From a virus, in the IMG/VR virus record IMGVR_UViG_3300037961_005428, positions 1 through 64,000 of that record: DNA of 64,000 nucleotides, one strand, 5' to 3'. Position 1 is the first letter of the stretch, and each line of letters opens with the position of its first letter. The position numbers and the translations under genes are program-made. Positions 38,826-46,943 of the stretch are shown here, one piece after another. Below the pieces are notes generated by a model. The model was not told the origin of the DNA. It was given only the letters and a program-made list of their open reading frames with translations, and made no database searches.

Positions 38826-39293
38826 ATGCATTCGCTTGAACAGGCTTGGTCTGTCCTCAAGCAGTATGACCCTCAGCGGTCCCTGCATGGGCGCTCGGTC
38901 ATGTTTCCACAGATGCGCTCACCTACTGTAATAGTTGAGAACCGACAAGTAGGTCGGGATGGACTCCCTTTGCATACTTTGGGTAGAAACCGCGCTTCCG
39001 GCGGCTATTCACAGATGGACCCCAAGTACAAGGGCCTCTTTACACCTTATCACGAACAAGACCTACCGGGCCCGCTTCATGAAGTGAGGTTCCAGCATCA
39101 GCGTAAAGGCCGGAACCTTACACCCGATGAGCGGCTTGTCCGAGTAACGGCTGACCGCAACCAAGCGATTGACCGGGCCAACCAGTTCCACCAAGACCGC
39201 ATTGATGCCATGCAGAATTTGCCCGAGCCCGGCAGTTTTTCACGGCCTCCCAACCCGGACTTCAATCCCTTCACGATGTCCGGTGGTCAATGA
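38826..39293 (+). CDS. Cargo-tag protein 2
   Basis: 155 residues. Starts MHSLEQAWSVLKQYD. The remainder is polar and probably extended (QVGRDGLPLHTLGRNRASGG), with a helical end (RVTADRNQAIDRANQFHQDR). Overlaps the next gene by ATGA. Unknown. Confidence 0.6.
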   Translation: MHSLEQAWSVLKQYDPQRSLHGRSVMFPQMRSPTVIVENRQVGRDGLPLHTLGRNRASGGYSQMDPKYKGLFTPYHEQDLPGPLHEVRFQHQRKGRNLTPDERLVRVTADRNQAIDRANQFHQDRIDAMQNLPEPGSFSRPPNPDFNPFTMSGGQ

Positions 39294-40261
39294 TGTCCCC
39301 CCTTGAAACGGCTTGGTCTATCCTCAAAGCACAAACTGAACTGGGTCAACATCACCCCGACTTCCCTTCTTCACAGGGCCCGGTGCTTGGGTACCACGGT
39401 CGCAATTTCTCAACCAAGTTCAATAACCCCTTTGGCAATTTTTACGACGCCAAGCGTGAGGTGTTTGATGACGACTTTGAGGCTATGCAAGAAGCCGTCG
39501 CCAACATCAAGGCAGCGCAACTTCTTCAAACGGGCCTTGTGCCAACTGACACGGCTGAATCGCAAGTCGGTAGTGGGCGCTTCAATCAATATGACGACAA
39601 GGGCGTACACAATTACGGAGTGGACACGAAGTTCAATCCCGACATCCCTGCCTCTATTTCGGTGGCAGTTGAGCCCCACACGGCGATTGGCTATGCAGAA
39701 GGTGCGAGAGGCTACAAGGACTCAAGCGGTCTGCCCGGCTTCTACGGGATAAGGGCTGGAGCCATGCAAAACGCTTTGCCCTTGGACGAGCCTTTGCGCC
39801 GCTACAAAATAGGTGATACGGACGATTTCATCTACAACAATCAGCGATACCGCTACATCCCGCACGGCATCGCTCCCAACCAAATGGTCCGCTTCGCTGA
39901 TGCTCAATCCATGGAAGAGTTTGATGAAGGCGTCACAAGTCCGTGGTACGGGCGTGAAAGAAAGCGTGCGCCTTCGCGCTTTATTGGAGTCGGCCCCGGT
40001 CAGTTTAGGGGTAGGGACCTTCAACTCTTGGAAGAGGGCAAAATGAATGTGGATGAGTTTAGAAGTCCCGAGCGGGACACTCAAAGGGTGATGGAGTCCG
40101 AACAATTCATTCGTGACCAAATTGCTCAGTATCAGCAACAGCAACTCGCCCAGCAGCAAGCGATGGCCCAACGGCAGGCTGACCAGCAAGCCGAGCAAGC
40201 GTTTAGGCAGCAACAAATGGCAGCGGCACCTCAACAACAACTTCCAATCGGGGTGCGGTGA
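39290..40261 (+). CDS. Cargo-tag protein 3, possible ADP-ribosyltransferase fold
   Basis: 323 residues. Starts MMSPLETAWSILKAQ. VLGYHGRNFSTKF (near 31-43), ISVAVEPHTAIGYAEGARG (near 121-139), GFYGIRAGAMQNALPLDE and YRYIPHGIAPNQMVRF are in the order expected of ADP-ribosyltransferase-like enzymes (Y-x-G start, a strand with A-x-x-Y-A, then G-x-Y-x-V). The catalytic Glu is not certain. The C-terminal 60 residues are Gln/Ala-rich. If real, it would parallel T4 Alt, a packaged ADP-ribosyltransferase; treat as tentative. Confidence 0.5.
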   Translation: MMSPLETAWSILKAQTELGQHHPDFPSSQGPVLGYHGRNFSTKFNNPFGNFYDAKREVFDDDFEAMQEAVANIKAAQLLQTGLVPTDTAESQVGSGRFNQYDDKGVHNYGVDTKFNPDIPASISVAVEPHTAIGYAEGARGYKDSSGLPGFYGIRAGAMQNALPLDEPLRRYKIGDTDDFIYNNQRYRYIPHGIAPNQMVRFADAQSMEEFDEGVTSPWYGRERKRAPSRFIGVGPGQFRGRDLQLLEEGKMNVDEFRSPERDTQRVMESEQFIRDQIAQYQQQQLAQQQAMAQRQADQQAEQAFRQQQMAAAPQQQLPIGVR

Positions 40262-40296
40262 AGAAACTTTATCTCTTCGCCCTCACTGCGACACAC

Positions 40297-41499
40297 ATGG
40301 TCGCAGCCTTGGACGCCGCTTGGTCGCTCCTCAAGGCTTTGGATGAGCAGCAGTTGTACACACAAGCCAATCCCGGCCCTGCGGCACCAATGGGCTTCGG
40401 CGATGTCCCATATCCGCAATATGAGCAAATGCGACTCGGCACTGCCCATCCGGCGATATCGGGTTTACTTGAGCGTGTAGAGCACATGAGGGCCAACCCC
40501 TACTCCGGAACTCAAAAAGACCATCCCCAAGATGTTTACGACCCCGAAAAGCGGTTTGAAAGGTTTGGTAGACTTGGTGGAGGTTATGGGAGCCTCATTC
40601 ATAGTTTTGGCAACCAGCCTTCTCTCCGTGTAGACTCGGGGCAACTGGCTAATATGATACAGGACAGTGGTATGCGCCATCACTTCGCTACTCAAACAGA
40701 CGAGGAAGCACTTAGGGAAATGCAAGACAACCGGCCAAGGCATGATTACACCCCTCTTCCGTATATACCACGAATGACGGGTAGGGCTGACCCCACAACG
40801 GTAGAGGGTGTACCCGGTGTCAAATTCGGCCCTCCACCTATCGTTTATGACAACTTCCAAACACGGGATAGCGAGGGAAACTTGGTAACGAGATTTGGTA
40901 GCCAGCAAAAACACCCAAGGTATGATGCCCATTATGATGAGCGACAAAACCCATTAACGGGCGTCATAGATGATTTTGAATTTGGGCCAATTCAATTTCC
41001 TCAAGCGCCAATTCCGGGCGTACCGGGCGGCGCTCACCATCCCAGTCTTGACACACCTCCCGAGGTCGGTATGGTTGGACAAATAAGACCACAACACCCT
41101 TCCGCGAAAGCCTTTGGCGCACCAATCAATATCCTAAGTACATCTCGTGGTAGAAGTGGTGTTGCACAAAGTGGATTTTATCCCCCCTATAGCCAACACC
41201 TTAGAGACATGCGAGGCCGTGGTGAAGACGATGACATCACTTCGTGGCACCTTTCCCGACAACCTTCTACGGATATTTACCAAGGACATGGTGGTGACAA
41301 AGTTGCCAACTTGCGGGGAGGTGCTGACCCCTTCCCGATGAAACAGTTGGGCCAAGAACTGGCTCAAGGCGCTCGTTCTCCCAATCGCCTAAGTAGGGCT
41401 CTAAGTAGCATTTTTAATCGCTTCCGCCGCCCTCAAGTTAATGAGCCTCAGTTTGATTTCGCCTTTGACGAACCACAGTATGATTTGAGGGGGCTGTGA
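40297..41499 (+). CDS. Cargo-tag protein 4
   Basis: 400 residues from ATG 40297, which places MVAALDAAWSLLKALDE at the extreme N-terminus as in its neighbours; a GTG at 40258 overlapping the previous stop would add 13 residues and has a better ribosome-binding site, so the start is open. Proline-, glycine- and histidine-rich with few helices (QFPQAPIPGVPGGAHH), ending in a basic helical part (LSRALSSIFNRFRRPQ). Unknown. Confidence 0.6.
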   Translation: MVAALDAAWSLLKALDEQQLYTQANPGPAAPMGFGDVPYPQYEQMRLGTAHPAISGLLERVEHMRANPYSGTQKDHPQDVYDPEKRFERFGRLGGGYGSLIHSFGNQPSLRVDSGQLANMIQDSGMRHHFATQTDEEALREMQDNRPRHDYTPLPYIPRMTGRADPTTVEGVPGVKFGPPPIVYDNFQTRDSEGNLVTRFGSQQKHPRYDAHYDERQNPLTGVIDDFEFGPIQFPQAPIPGVPGGAHHPSLDTPPEVGMVGQIRPQHPSAKAFGAPINILSTSRGRSGVAQSGFYPPYSQHLRDMRGRGEDDDITSWHLSRQPSTDIYQGHGGDKVANLRGGADPFPMKQLGQELAQGARSPNRLSRALSSIFNRFRRPQVNEPQFDFAFDEPQYDLRGL

Positions 41500-41503
41500 T
41501 AAC

Positions 41504-42133
41504 ATGAACCCAATAGACGCAGCATGGTCAATCCTCAAGGCTGACCCCAATCTCCGTATGGTGCACGGCGGCGTCTACCCCAACGCCCGTTTCGGTGGAC
41601 GGAGTCAAACCATGCACCCTGCTATCGCTGGGATGATGCAAGGTATCGGTGAGGGAAGAAGTCCCATACCGATGGAAGACATTGAGGGCGTTGATACTGG
41701 TTTTTTTGACACACACACTCCCGCTCGCTACCGAACTTGGCCCCAACCGTATAGTGAAGCACACGGCAATTTAGACAGTGGAGACCATCTGTACTCTATG
41801 GGAAGCCTCCGGTCCATGGTCCCGGTTAGATACCAAGGCGCTCCCAAAACTCCCGACCGACTTCTTTACGAGATGTCAAAGGTTTCTCCTTACAGAATGT
41901 ACGATACTGCAAACCTGCAACAAATTGATGACCCTTCTCAAAATGAAGAGTTTATGCAGGCTTTCAATGCCTATCCCGAGAAGTTGCGTCAATTCTATGA
42001 GCAACAAGGAGACATGGATGTGCACCCGCACACTGTTGCCCGAATAGCCGGTCGCCAAGATTACGGTCGTATAGGTCGCACGGGCAACCCCGACAACATT
42101 CAAATGATACCCGACATGATGGGAGCGATGTGA
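41504..42133 (+). CDS. Cargo-tag protein 5
   Basis: 209 residues. Starts MNPIDAAWSILKADP. The junction GTGATAACATGA before and inside its start is repeated at the next gene (42138), and the tag-coding DNA is similar, so 5' ends seem to have been copied. Rest of the protein unrecognised. Confidence 0.6.
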   Translation: MNPIDAAWSILKADPNLRMVHGGVYPNARFGGRSQTMHPAIAGMMQGIGEGRSPIPMEDIEGVDTGFFDTHTPARYRTWPQPYSEAHGNLDSGDHLYSMGSLRSMVPVRYQGAPKTPDRLLYEMSKVSPYRMYDTANLQQIDDPSQNEEFMQAFNAYPEKLRQFYEQQGDMDVHPHTVARIAGRQDYGRIGRTGNPDNIQMIPDMMGAM

Positions 42134-42137
42134 TAAC

Positions 42138-42506
42138 ATGAGCCCAATGGATGCCGCTTGGGCGATACTCAAGGCTGACTTTTATAGCGATAAGCAACGA
42201 GCCCTTGAACAAGCCCTTGGTCCTGTGTACGGTCATGTAAGAATGGCTCGGGGCAAAGCACAAGAAGAAGCCGAGAGGATGCCGTACTCAACAGACCCCA
42301 AGGTTAGGGCAACACAAGGTCCGCTTGACTATCTGTTTGCGGGAATGGACATTGAGCCGGAGTTGATGAGGCCACCATCACCTTGGCCTAACCCTCCTAC
42401 TTACGCCGCTCCTCCGCCGGCTGACCCCGAGTTCATGGCTCGCATCAAGGCTGACGAAGAAGAGTCGCAACAGCGCAAAACCGAGCGTGAAGAACGGAAG
42501 CGTTAA
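42138..42506 (+). CDS. Cargo-tag protein 6
   Basis: 122 residues. Starts MSPMDAAWAILKADF. Pro-rich middle (PPSPWPNPPTYAAPPPADPE) and charged helical tail (KADEEESQQRKTEREERKR). Unknown. Confidence 0.6.
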   Translation: MSPMDAAWAILKADFYSDKQRALEQALGPVYGHVRMARGKAQEEAERMPYSTDPKVRATQGPLDYLFAGMDIEPELMRPPSPWPNPPTYAAPPPADPEFMARIKADEEESQQRKTEREERKR

Positions 42507-42632
42507 GTAGGGGATGCCCAACATAGGGCACTAAGGGAGAGGCGGTACCCTCCAGTCGTGTGTTCTTTTGGGCTCTGAATCACTTCTCGCATTTCTTCAT
42601 TCCGCCGCCTCTCCCCCCTTTCGGTGAAAAGT
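42507..42632. other. Intergenic region with long inverted repeat
   Basis: GGGAGAGGCGG (42535-42545) and CCGCCTCTCCC (42605-42615) are perfect complements 60 bases apart, and TGCCCAACATAGGGCA (42515-42530) is a small hairpin before them. The segment could end one transcript or shape the leader of the next gene; no gene is visible inside. Confidence 0.45.
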
Positions 42633-42767
42633 ATGCCACGGCGCAAAAGTCCTGCTTGCCCTTATTGTCAGCAACAACCTACTCAGCGACTGTACTCCAA
42701 AGCCGGCGGTACTTTGCACGGCGTGGCTTGGCACTGCCCCGTGTGCGAGTGCATGTGGAAACTTTGA
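42633..42767 (+). CDS. Small zinc-ribbon protein
   Basis: 44 residues: CPYC (9-12) and CPVC plus C (35-40), with GGTGA six bases before the ATG. Basic start (MPRRKSPA). Read directly from the sequence. Possibly nucleic-acid binding. Confidence 0.6.
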   Translation: MPRRKSPACPYCQQQPTQRLYSKAGGTLHGVAWHCPVCECMWKL

Positions 42768-42778
42768 TGTAGCCACCC

Positions 42779-43186
42779 ATGCTGTCACGCCACATGGCGG
42801 ATGCTATAGAGTGGTTGACCGACGAGGAAATCATCGGAAAGACCGACTGGTCCGATGTGGCGTTTTGCGATTGTTGCTCGCCACTTGAGATTTCTATGGC
42901 CGTTGTCAAGGCGAAGCGAAAGTCCAAGCCTTTTCACGGCTACAATCCAAACAAGCACGCCAAGACCGGTGGGCTGAACGCCAAGGGTCGGGCGGCTGCG
43001 AAGCGCAAGACTGGGGCCAATCTCAAGCGCCCCGTCACCAAGAAGCCCAGCAAACTCAAGCGAGGTAGCAAAGCCTCCAAGCGACGCAAGTCATTTTGTG
43101 CCCGCATGTCGGGTGTCAAAGGTCCGACCAGCAAGAAAGGTAAACTCACTCCCAAGGGAGCCGCTTTGAAGAGGTGGAACTGTTGA
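42779..43186 (+). CDS. Basic DUF6321-like protein with tag-like segment
   Basis: 135 residues. SPLEISMAVVKAKRK (34-48) aligns with the cargo tag, preceded by FCDCC. The rest is very basic with GGLNAKGRAAAKRKTGANLK and KSFCARMSGVKGPTSKKGK then RWNC, the conserved blocks of a small domain frequent in marine phages and MGII-type viruses (DUF6321 as I recall it). Probably binds DNA. A GTG at 42857 is a credible later start that would bring the tag near the N-terminus. Confidence 0.65.
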   Translation: MLSRHMADAIEWLTDEEIIGKTDWSDVAFCDCCSPLEISMAVVKAKRKSKPFHGYNPNKHAKTGGLNAKGRAAAKRKTGANLKRPVTKKPSKLKRGSKASKRRKSFCARMSGVKGPTSKKGKLTPKGAALKRWNC

Positions 43187-43377
43187 ACTGTGACTGTGAG
43201 CATTGCTTTGGTATGCAGACGGCTTGGGACCTTCTTGAGAAGAAATTGTGCCCGGCTGGTAAAGCGGCGGCGAAGCGGAAGTTCAAGGTGTACCCATCGG
43301 CTTACGCTAACGGATGGGCCGTACAATACTGCAAGGGCAAGTTCCGTGGCAAAAAGAAAGGGGGCAAAAAGAAATGA
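43183..43377 (+). CDS. Small basic protein with tag-like segment
   Basis: 64 residues from a TTG that overlaps the previous stop and has GAGGTG upstream; ATG 43213 is the alternative. NCDCEHC leads into MQTAWDLLEKKLCP, a variant of the cargo tag. Then AAAKRKFKVYPSAYANGWAV and a Lys-rich tail, a block seen in small virion-associated proteins of marine phages. Probably packaged and DNA-binding (inference). Confidence 0.6.
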   Translation: MNCDCEHCFGMQTAWDLLEKKLCPAGKAAAKRKFKVYPSAYANGWAVQYCKGKFRGKKKGGKKK

Positions 43378-43922
43378 ATCCAATGGACGCAGCGTGGAAT
43401 GTGCTAAAGGCACTACCAAGTCGTGAAGTGGTGCAGAACAGATACCGTTTTACTGGACAAGGGCACCCATTTTTGGATGAAAAAGGTAATCCCACCCCCG
43501 AAACCAAAAGAGATTTGGTTGAGCAAATGGGGATTGGAACAAGGCACCCTGCTTTGAATCCAGCGCATGTCATTGAAAGCGTGAGTGGCAGACCCACCAA
43601 TATCACAGAAGGTTCACACCTTAGCCCAATAGAGCCCACTGACATTTTGCGCTATCCTACGGGCGACAGCATAACCGGTGCTGAAACTGGCAGAGCGGAG
43701 TTGGAAAACACGCGTCAACGACGAATTAACGAAAGAAGTCAACGCCGTTTGACGGGAAATACATCCCCTCCAAGGCTCATTGACCATCATCGTTACACAC
43801 ATTTGCCCCCCGGCAACTACTATGGTGGCAACCTTCCAAAAAATAGCGCACTCAGCGACGAAGAAATGGAAAACTTGCGTCAACAAGCGCAACAGATGCC
43901 CTTTTCGTATGAAGGTCAATGA
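43374..43922 (+). CDS. Cargo-tag protein 7
   Basis: 182 residues from the ATG overlapping the previous stop (ATGA). Starts MNPMDAAWNVLKALPSREV. The remainder is polar (DSITGAETGRAELENTRQRR) with no recognised domain. Confidence 0.6.
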   Translation: MNPMDAAWNVLKALPSREVVQNRYRFTGQGHPFLDEKGNPTPETKRDLVEQMGIGTRHPALNPAHVIESVSGRPTNITEGSHLSPIEPTDILRYPTGDSITGAETGRAELENTRQRRINERSQRRLTGNTSPPRLIDHHRYTHLPPGNYYGGNLPKNSALSDEEMENLRQQAQQMPFSYEGQ

Positions 43923-43931
43923 GGGATAAAA

Positions 43932-44138
43932 ATGCACGCTCTTGAACATGCTTGGCGCATCATCAAGGGCAAAGAGGATGCTCCAAATTATCGCAAAGCC
44001 ACGGGGCCAAAGAAGTGCGGCAACTGCAAGGCTTGGGATTCTTCAAAAACTGACGACCCTATGACGGGGTATTGTGAGTGGTACGATTTTACTTGTCGTG
44101 CCGACCATGTGTGTGATGCTTGGGCGGGGAAGAAATGA
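43932..44138 (+). CDS. Cargo-tagged Cys-rich (HiPIP-like) protein
   Basis: 68 residues. Starts MHALEHAWRIIKGKE. Then KKCGNCKAWDSSKTDD, YCEWYDFTC and HVCDAW: Cys-29, 32, 47, 53 and 59 with Trp/Tyr around them, the pattern of small high-potential iron-sulfur-like proteins found in phages. Metal type is not determinable here. Confidence 0.6.
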   Translation: MHALEHAWRIIKGKEDAPNYRKATGPKKCGNCKAWDSSKTDDPMTGYCEWYDFTCRADHVCDAWAGKK

Positions 44139-44719
44139 GTGAACAGTGCCCTTGTTGCAGCGTGATGGTTGTCAAAGACCTTAACCGCTGGTTCAAGGAG
44201 AAGTGGGTGGATGTGTCTCGCAAAGACAAGGACGGCAAGCACCCACCTTGCGGGCGCAAGAAGGCCAAGAAGGGGAGCAAAGGTTACCCTAAGTGCCGGC
44301 CGTCAGTCAAGGTGTCAAGCAAGACGCCGAAGACCTCCGGTTCTATGACTGAGGGGCAGAAGCGTGCGGCGACCAAGCGTAAGCGGTCCAAGAAGCAAGG
44401 AGTTGGCGGAAAACCGACGATTGTCAAATCACTGGTGCTCAAGCGACCTGTCAGTCCCGAGGCCAAGCGTCACAAGTTGGAATACGACACCAAGTACGAG
44501 TCTACGCCCGAGCGTGTCAAGTATCGGGAAGAACTTAAGCGTGAACGCCGACATAGAGGTATTGACGGTAAAGGGGGTCCGGACATGAGTCACACGAAAG
44601 ACCACACCCTTGTCGCCGAAGACCCTCACACCAACAGAGCCCGCCACTTCAAAGAGCGAGGCACACTCAAGGGCGACCCTATGGACATCGCTTGGCTCCT
44701 TGTCAAAGGTGAGTGGTGA
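44135..44719 (+). CDS. DUF5872-like basic protein with C-terminal cargo tag
   Basis: 194 residues from the ATG overlapping the previous stop. CPCC (5-8), WVDVSRKDKDGKHPPCGR, KGYPKCRPS and QKRAATKRKRSKKQGVGGKP are the blocks of the DUF5872 domain of marine viruses. It ends DPMDIAWLLVKGEW, the cargo tag at the extreme C-terminus instead of the N-terminus. Strongly basic overall, so DNA binding is likely. Confidence 0.7.
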   Translation: MSEQCPCCSVMVVKDLNRWFKEKWVDVSRKDKDGKHPPCGRKKAKKGSKGYPKCRPSVKVSSKTPKTSGSMTEGQKRAATKRKRSKKQGVGGKPTIVKSLVLKRPVSPEAKRHKLEYDTKYESTPERVKYREELKRERRHRGIDGKGGPDMSHTKDHTLVAEDPHTNRARHFKERGTLKGDPMDIAWLLVKGEW

Positions 44720-44964
44720 TGACCGAATACCCCTTTGACAGTTGGGGCTTTCAGTTCGTGCTCACGCTGGACGACCACCTGCAAATCATGCAGGACTTAC
44801 TTGACCACTACGCTGACATCATTGACATGCTGGAGGACGCCTGCGACAACAACGATGCGTTGCTCGCCGACCTCGTGGACGCTCAAGAGCAATACATGAT
44901 TTTGCGACAGGCTTATGAAAAAATGAAACATGGGGGTAATTGGTTGCATGCTGAGTCCAACTGA
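44719..44964 (+). CDS. Small acidic helical protein
   Basis: 81 residues; ATG overlaps the previous stop. Long acidic helix (LDHYADIIDMLEDACDNNDA, then LVDAQEQYMILRQAYEKM), a probable coiled coil. Its end overlaps the start of the next gene by 17 bases. Scaffold or chaperone for the neighbouring tagged protein is possible. Confidence 0.55.
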   Translation: MTEYPFDSWGFQFVLTLDDHLQIMQDLLDHYADIIDMLEDACDNNDALLADLVDAQEQYMILRQAYEKMKHGGNWLHAESN

Positions 44965-46072
44965 CGCCGCTTGGTCTGTCCTTGAAGAAGGGCACCGTGT
45001 GGACAAGGCCCTTCCGTTCCTCATTCCGGCGGCGATGTTAGCCTATGGCGGCTATCAAGGTGCGAAAAATGTCAAGGAAAATCGTATCACTGACCCCTTT
45101 TTAGGGGTGGTCGGTACCGAAGGCAATGATTCACTCGGTAGTAACCTTGCCGAGTTTGGGACAGGTTTTGCACAGGGCGTTGTCCCCGTCAAGGGTGGAG
45201 GCTTTTTGGCCCGGAAGTTTGGTGGCCGCCGTGCAGCAAAGCGTGCAGCAGCACGAGAAGCCGCAGAAAAGGAGGCGGCTGAGGCTGCGGCCCGCCATCA
45301 AGCGTTGTCTGCTCAACAGCGAAGGGGTGTGCTACAGCGGGAGAATCCCGAAGTTGGCTATGTGTTTGGTGAAGTAGCCCCTTATGTTTCTCCTTCCCAA
45401 CTTGGTGCTGTTCGCCAAACGATGAACGCTGCCCAAGCACGGGCTGCCCGGCTGGCTCCGAGAGCACAAGCACCAGTCGCTCCGTTGACACTGGGTCAGC
45501 GTGCAAAGTTGGTTGCAGCCACAGGCGCTGGTGCAGCCACTGCTTATGCTCCCGAAATTATGATGGCACTTGGGCTCGCTGGGAGTCCGCCCACCAGTAC
45601 AGAATTTGGAGGATTTGGTGCAACAGGCACAGGCGGTTTCGGCGCAGGGCAGGGTGGTCAACAGGGCTTCCAACTCGCAGGTCAACAGTCCGGCGGCGTT
45701 GGTGGTGTGCAAAATGTCGGTGTGAGCGGTATGGCTGACCACGACATTTTCCAAGGCAAGCAATTCCAGTCGGCTCCGACATCATCAAATATGCAAGCCC
45801 CTTCCATCAAACAGAAGGGGACCCCTATGTCGCTCGGAAACAATCTCATCAACTCCACCTTGAGTGTAATGGAACGCAACATTATGAAAGCCAGTGTGTG
45901 TGAACGCTGTGGCAAGAAAGGCTGCGTCAACAAAATGCACTGCATGGCGAAAGCCGATGATGGCAAAAAGAAAAAGCCAGCCCACGGCATGGTCATTGTC
46001 ATTGGCTCCAAAGCCGGCCCGGGCCCGTCAACGAACGGCAAGCGGGACGACAAAAAGGACGACAAAGAGTGA
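44948..46072 (+). CDS. Cargo-tag protein 8, glycine/alanine-rich
   Basis: 374 residues from ATG 44948. Starts MLSPTDAAWSVLEEGHR. Then a hydrophobic stretch (LPFLIPAAMLAYGGYQGA), an Ala/Arg/Glu helix (AKRAAAREAAEKEAAEAAA), a Gly/Gln-rich region (GGFGATGTGGFGAGQGG) and a Cys-rich basic end (CERCGKKGCVNKMHC). The mosaic suggests a virion component that contacts membrane and nucleic acid. Unknown family. Confidence 0.6.
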   Translation: MLSPTDAAWSVLEEGHRVDKALPFLIPAAMLAYGGYQGAKNVKENRITDPFLGVVGTEGNDSLGSNLAEFGTGFAQGVVPVKGGGFLARKFGGRRAAKRAAAREAAEKEAAEAAARHQALSAQQRRGVLQRENPEVGYVFGEVAPYVSPSQLGAVRQTMNAAQARAARLAPRAQAPVAPLTLGQRAKLVAATGAGAATAYAPEIMMALGLAGSPPTSTEFGGFGATGTGGFGAGQGGQQGFQLAGQQSGGVGGVQNVGVSGMADHDIFQGKQFQSAPTSSNMQAPSIKQKGTPMSLGNNLINSTLSVMERNIMKASVCERCGKKGCVNKMHCMAKADDGKKKKPAHGMVIVIGSKAGPGPSTNGKRDDKKDDKE

Positions 46073-46119
46073 TACTCAAGGGCTGTTTCGCTCCCTCTCA
46101 GCGTCCAGCCCACCTTAGA

Positions 46120-46164
46120 AGGTTTTATTTGGTCGTGTATTTTGGGGTTATATGAGAGGATTGT
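46120..46164 (+). promoter_or_regulatory. Possible late promoter
   Basis: GGTTTTATTTGG (near 46126) and GTTATAT (46147) in a 92-base gap before the ATG at 46165; AGAGGA precedes the ATG. A TATA element at TTTATTTGG would start transcription about seven bases before the gene. Weak, position-based call. Confidence 0.35.
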
Positions 46165-46701
46165 ATGTCAAGCGGTAGCCAAAGCGTTGACCAAAGTGAA
46201 ATTCGGCTCATGGGGCTTATCCTCATGCAGTCGCTAAATGTAGGACTTGCCATCGGTGTATTCAACGCCGGCATTTGGATTGATTTAGAGAGCACGATGC
46301 TGAATGCATTTACTTATGCGATGGGTGCGTTTTTCGTCCAAGGCATAGCGTATTACTTCTTCAAAATGTTCTTCCAACAGGGCATGGACGACAAGGCTCG
46401 CCAGTCCGAGATGGAGCGAGAGCGGCGCAACCGCTACCGGGCTATGGAGATGACTTTTGAGCGCCGCCGTCAAGACATGGAACTTCGCATGCAAGAGGCA
46501 CAACTTGAACAAGAGTTGCGCTGGATGGAAAACAACCCCGGAAAAATGCCACCGATGAGCCTTTCTGACCCTATTTCGCTTGACACTGGCAACTTTAATC
46601 CCGAAAAGGGCGATAAGACCCTTTCATTGGGTGTCTCCTTTGACGAGGAGAAGCCACTCACCAATCGTGGGGCTGATGGCAAGTTCAAGAAGAAGGAGTG
46701 A
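46165..46701 (+). CDS. Membrane protein with coiled-coil tail
   Basis: 178 residues. Two hydrophobic segments (LMGLILMQSLNVGLAIGVF, 15-33; MLNAFTYAMGAFFVQGIAYY, 45-64), then a long charged coiled coil (SEMERERRNRYRAMEMTFER) and a polar tail. It heads a short set with two more membrane proteins and a GTPase. Probably virion or cell-membrane anchored. Confidence 0.65.
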   Translation: MSSGSQSVDQSEIRLMGLILMQSLNVGLAIGVFNAGIWIDLESTMLNAFTYAMGAFFVQGIAYYFFKMFFQQGMDDKARQSEMERERRNRYRAMEMTFERRRQDMELRMQEAQLEQELRWMENNPGKMPPMSLSDPISLDTGNFNPEKGDKTLSLGVSFDEEKPLTNRGADGKFKKKE

Positions 46702-46943
46702 GGCCTGTGGGCTGGCTGTTCAAAACGCCAAGTGATGATGCAACGGAGTCAACGCTTCGTGCTATTCACATGGCGAACACTTTGGACACCGCTTATGAGC
46801 GCACATGGGGCTGGGTTAAAACGGTCATTTTCTCGTTTATCAGCGCCCTGTCTATCAGTGCCTTTGAGTATCACAACGATTGGAGTTTTTGGGAGCATAC
46901 TGTTAACTGGCTTGCCAACGAGGTTATGGGTTGGTTTGAATGA
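46698..46943 (+). CDS. Small membrane protein
   Basis: 81 residues from GTG 46698 overlapping the previous stop; GTG 46707 is equally possible. One hydrophobic segment (TVIFSFISALSISAFEYH, 42-59) followed by Trp-rich NDWSFWEHTVNWLANEV. Stop overlaps the GTPase start. Confidence 0.6.
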   Translation: MRPVGWLFKTPSDDATESTLRAIHMANTLDTAYERTWGWVKTVIFSFISALSISAFEYHNDWSFWEHTVNWLANEVMGWFE

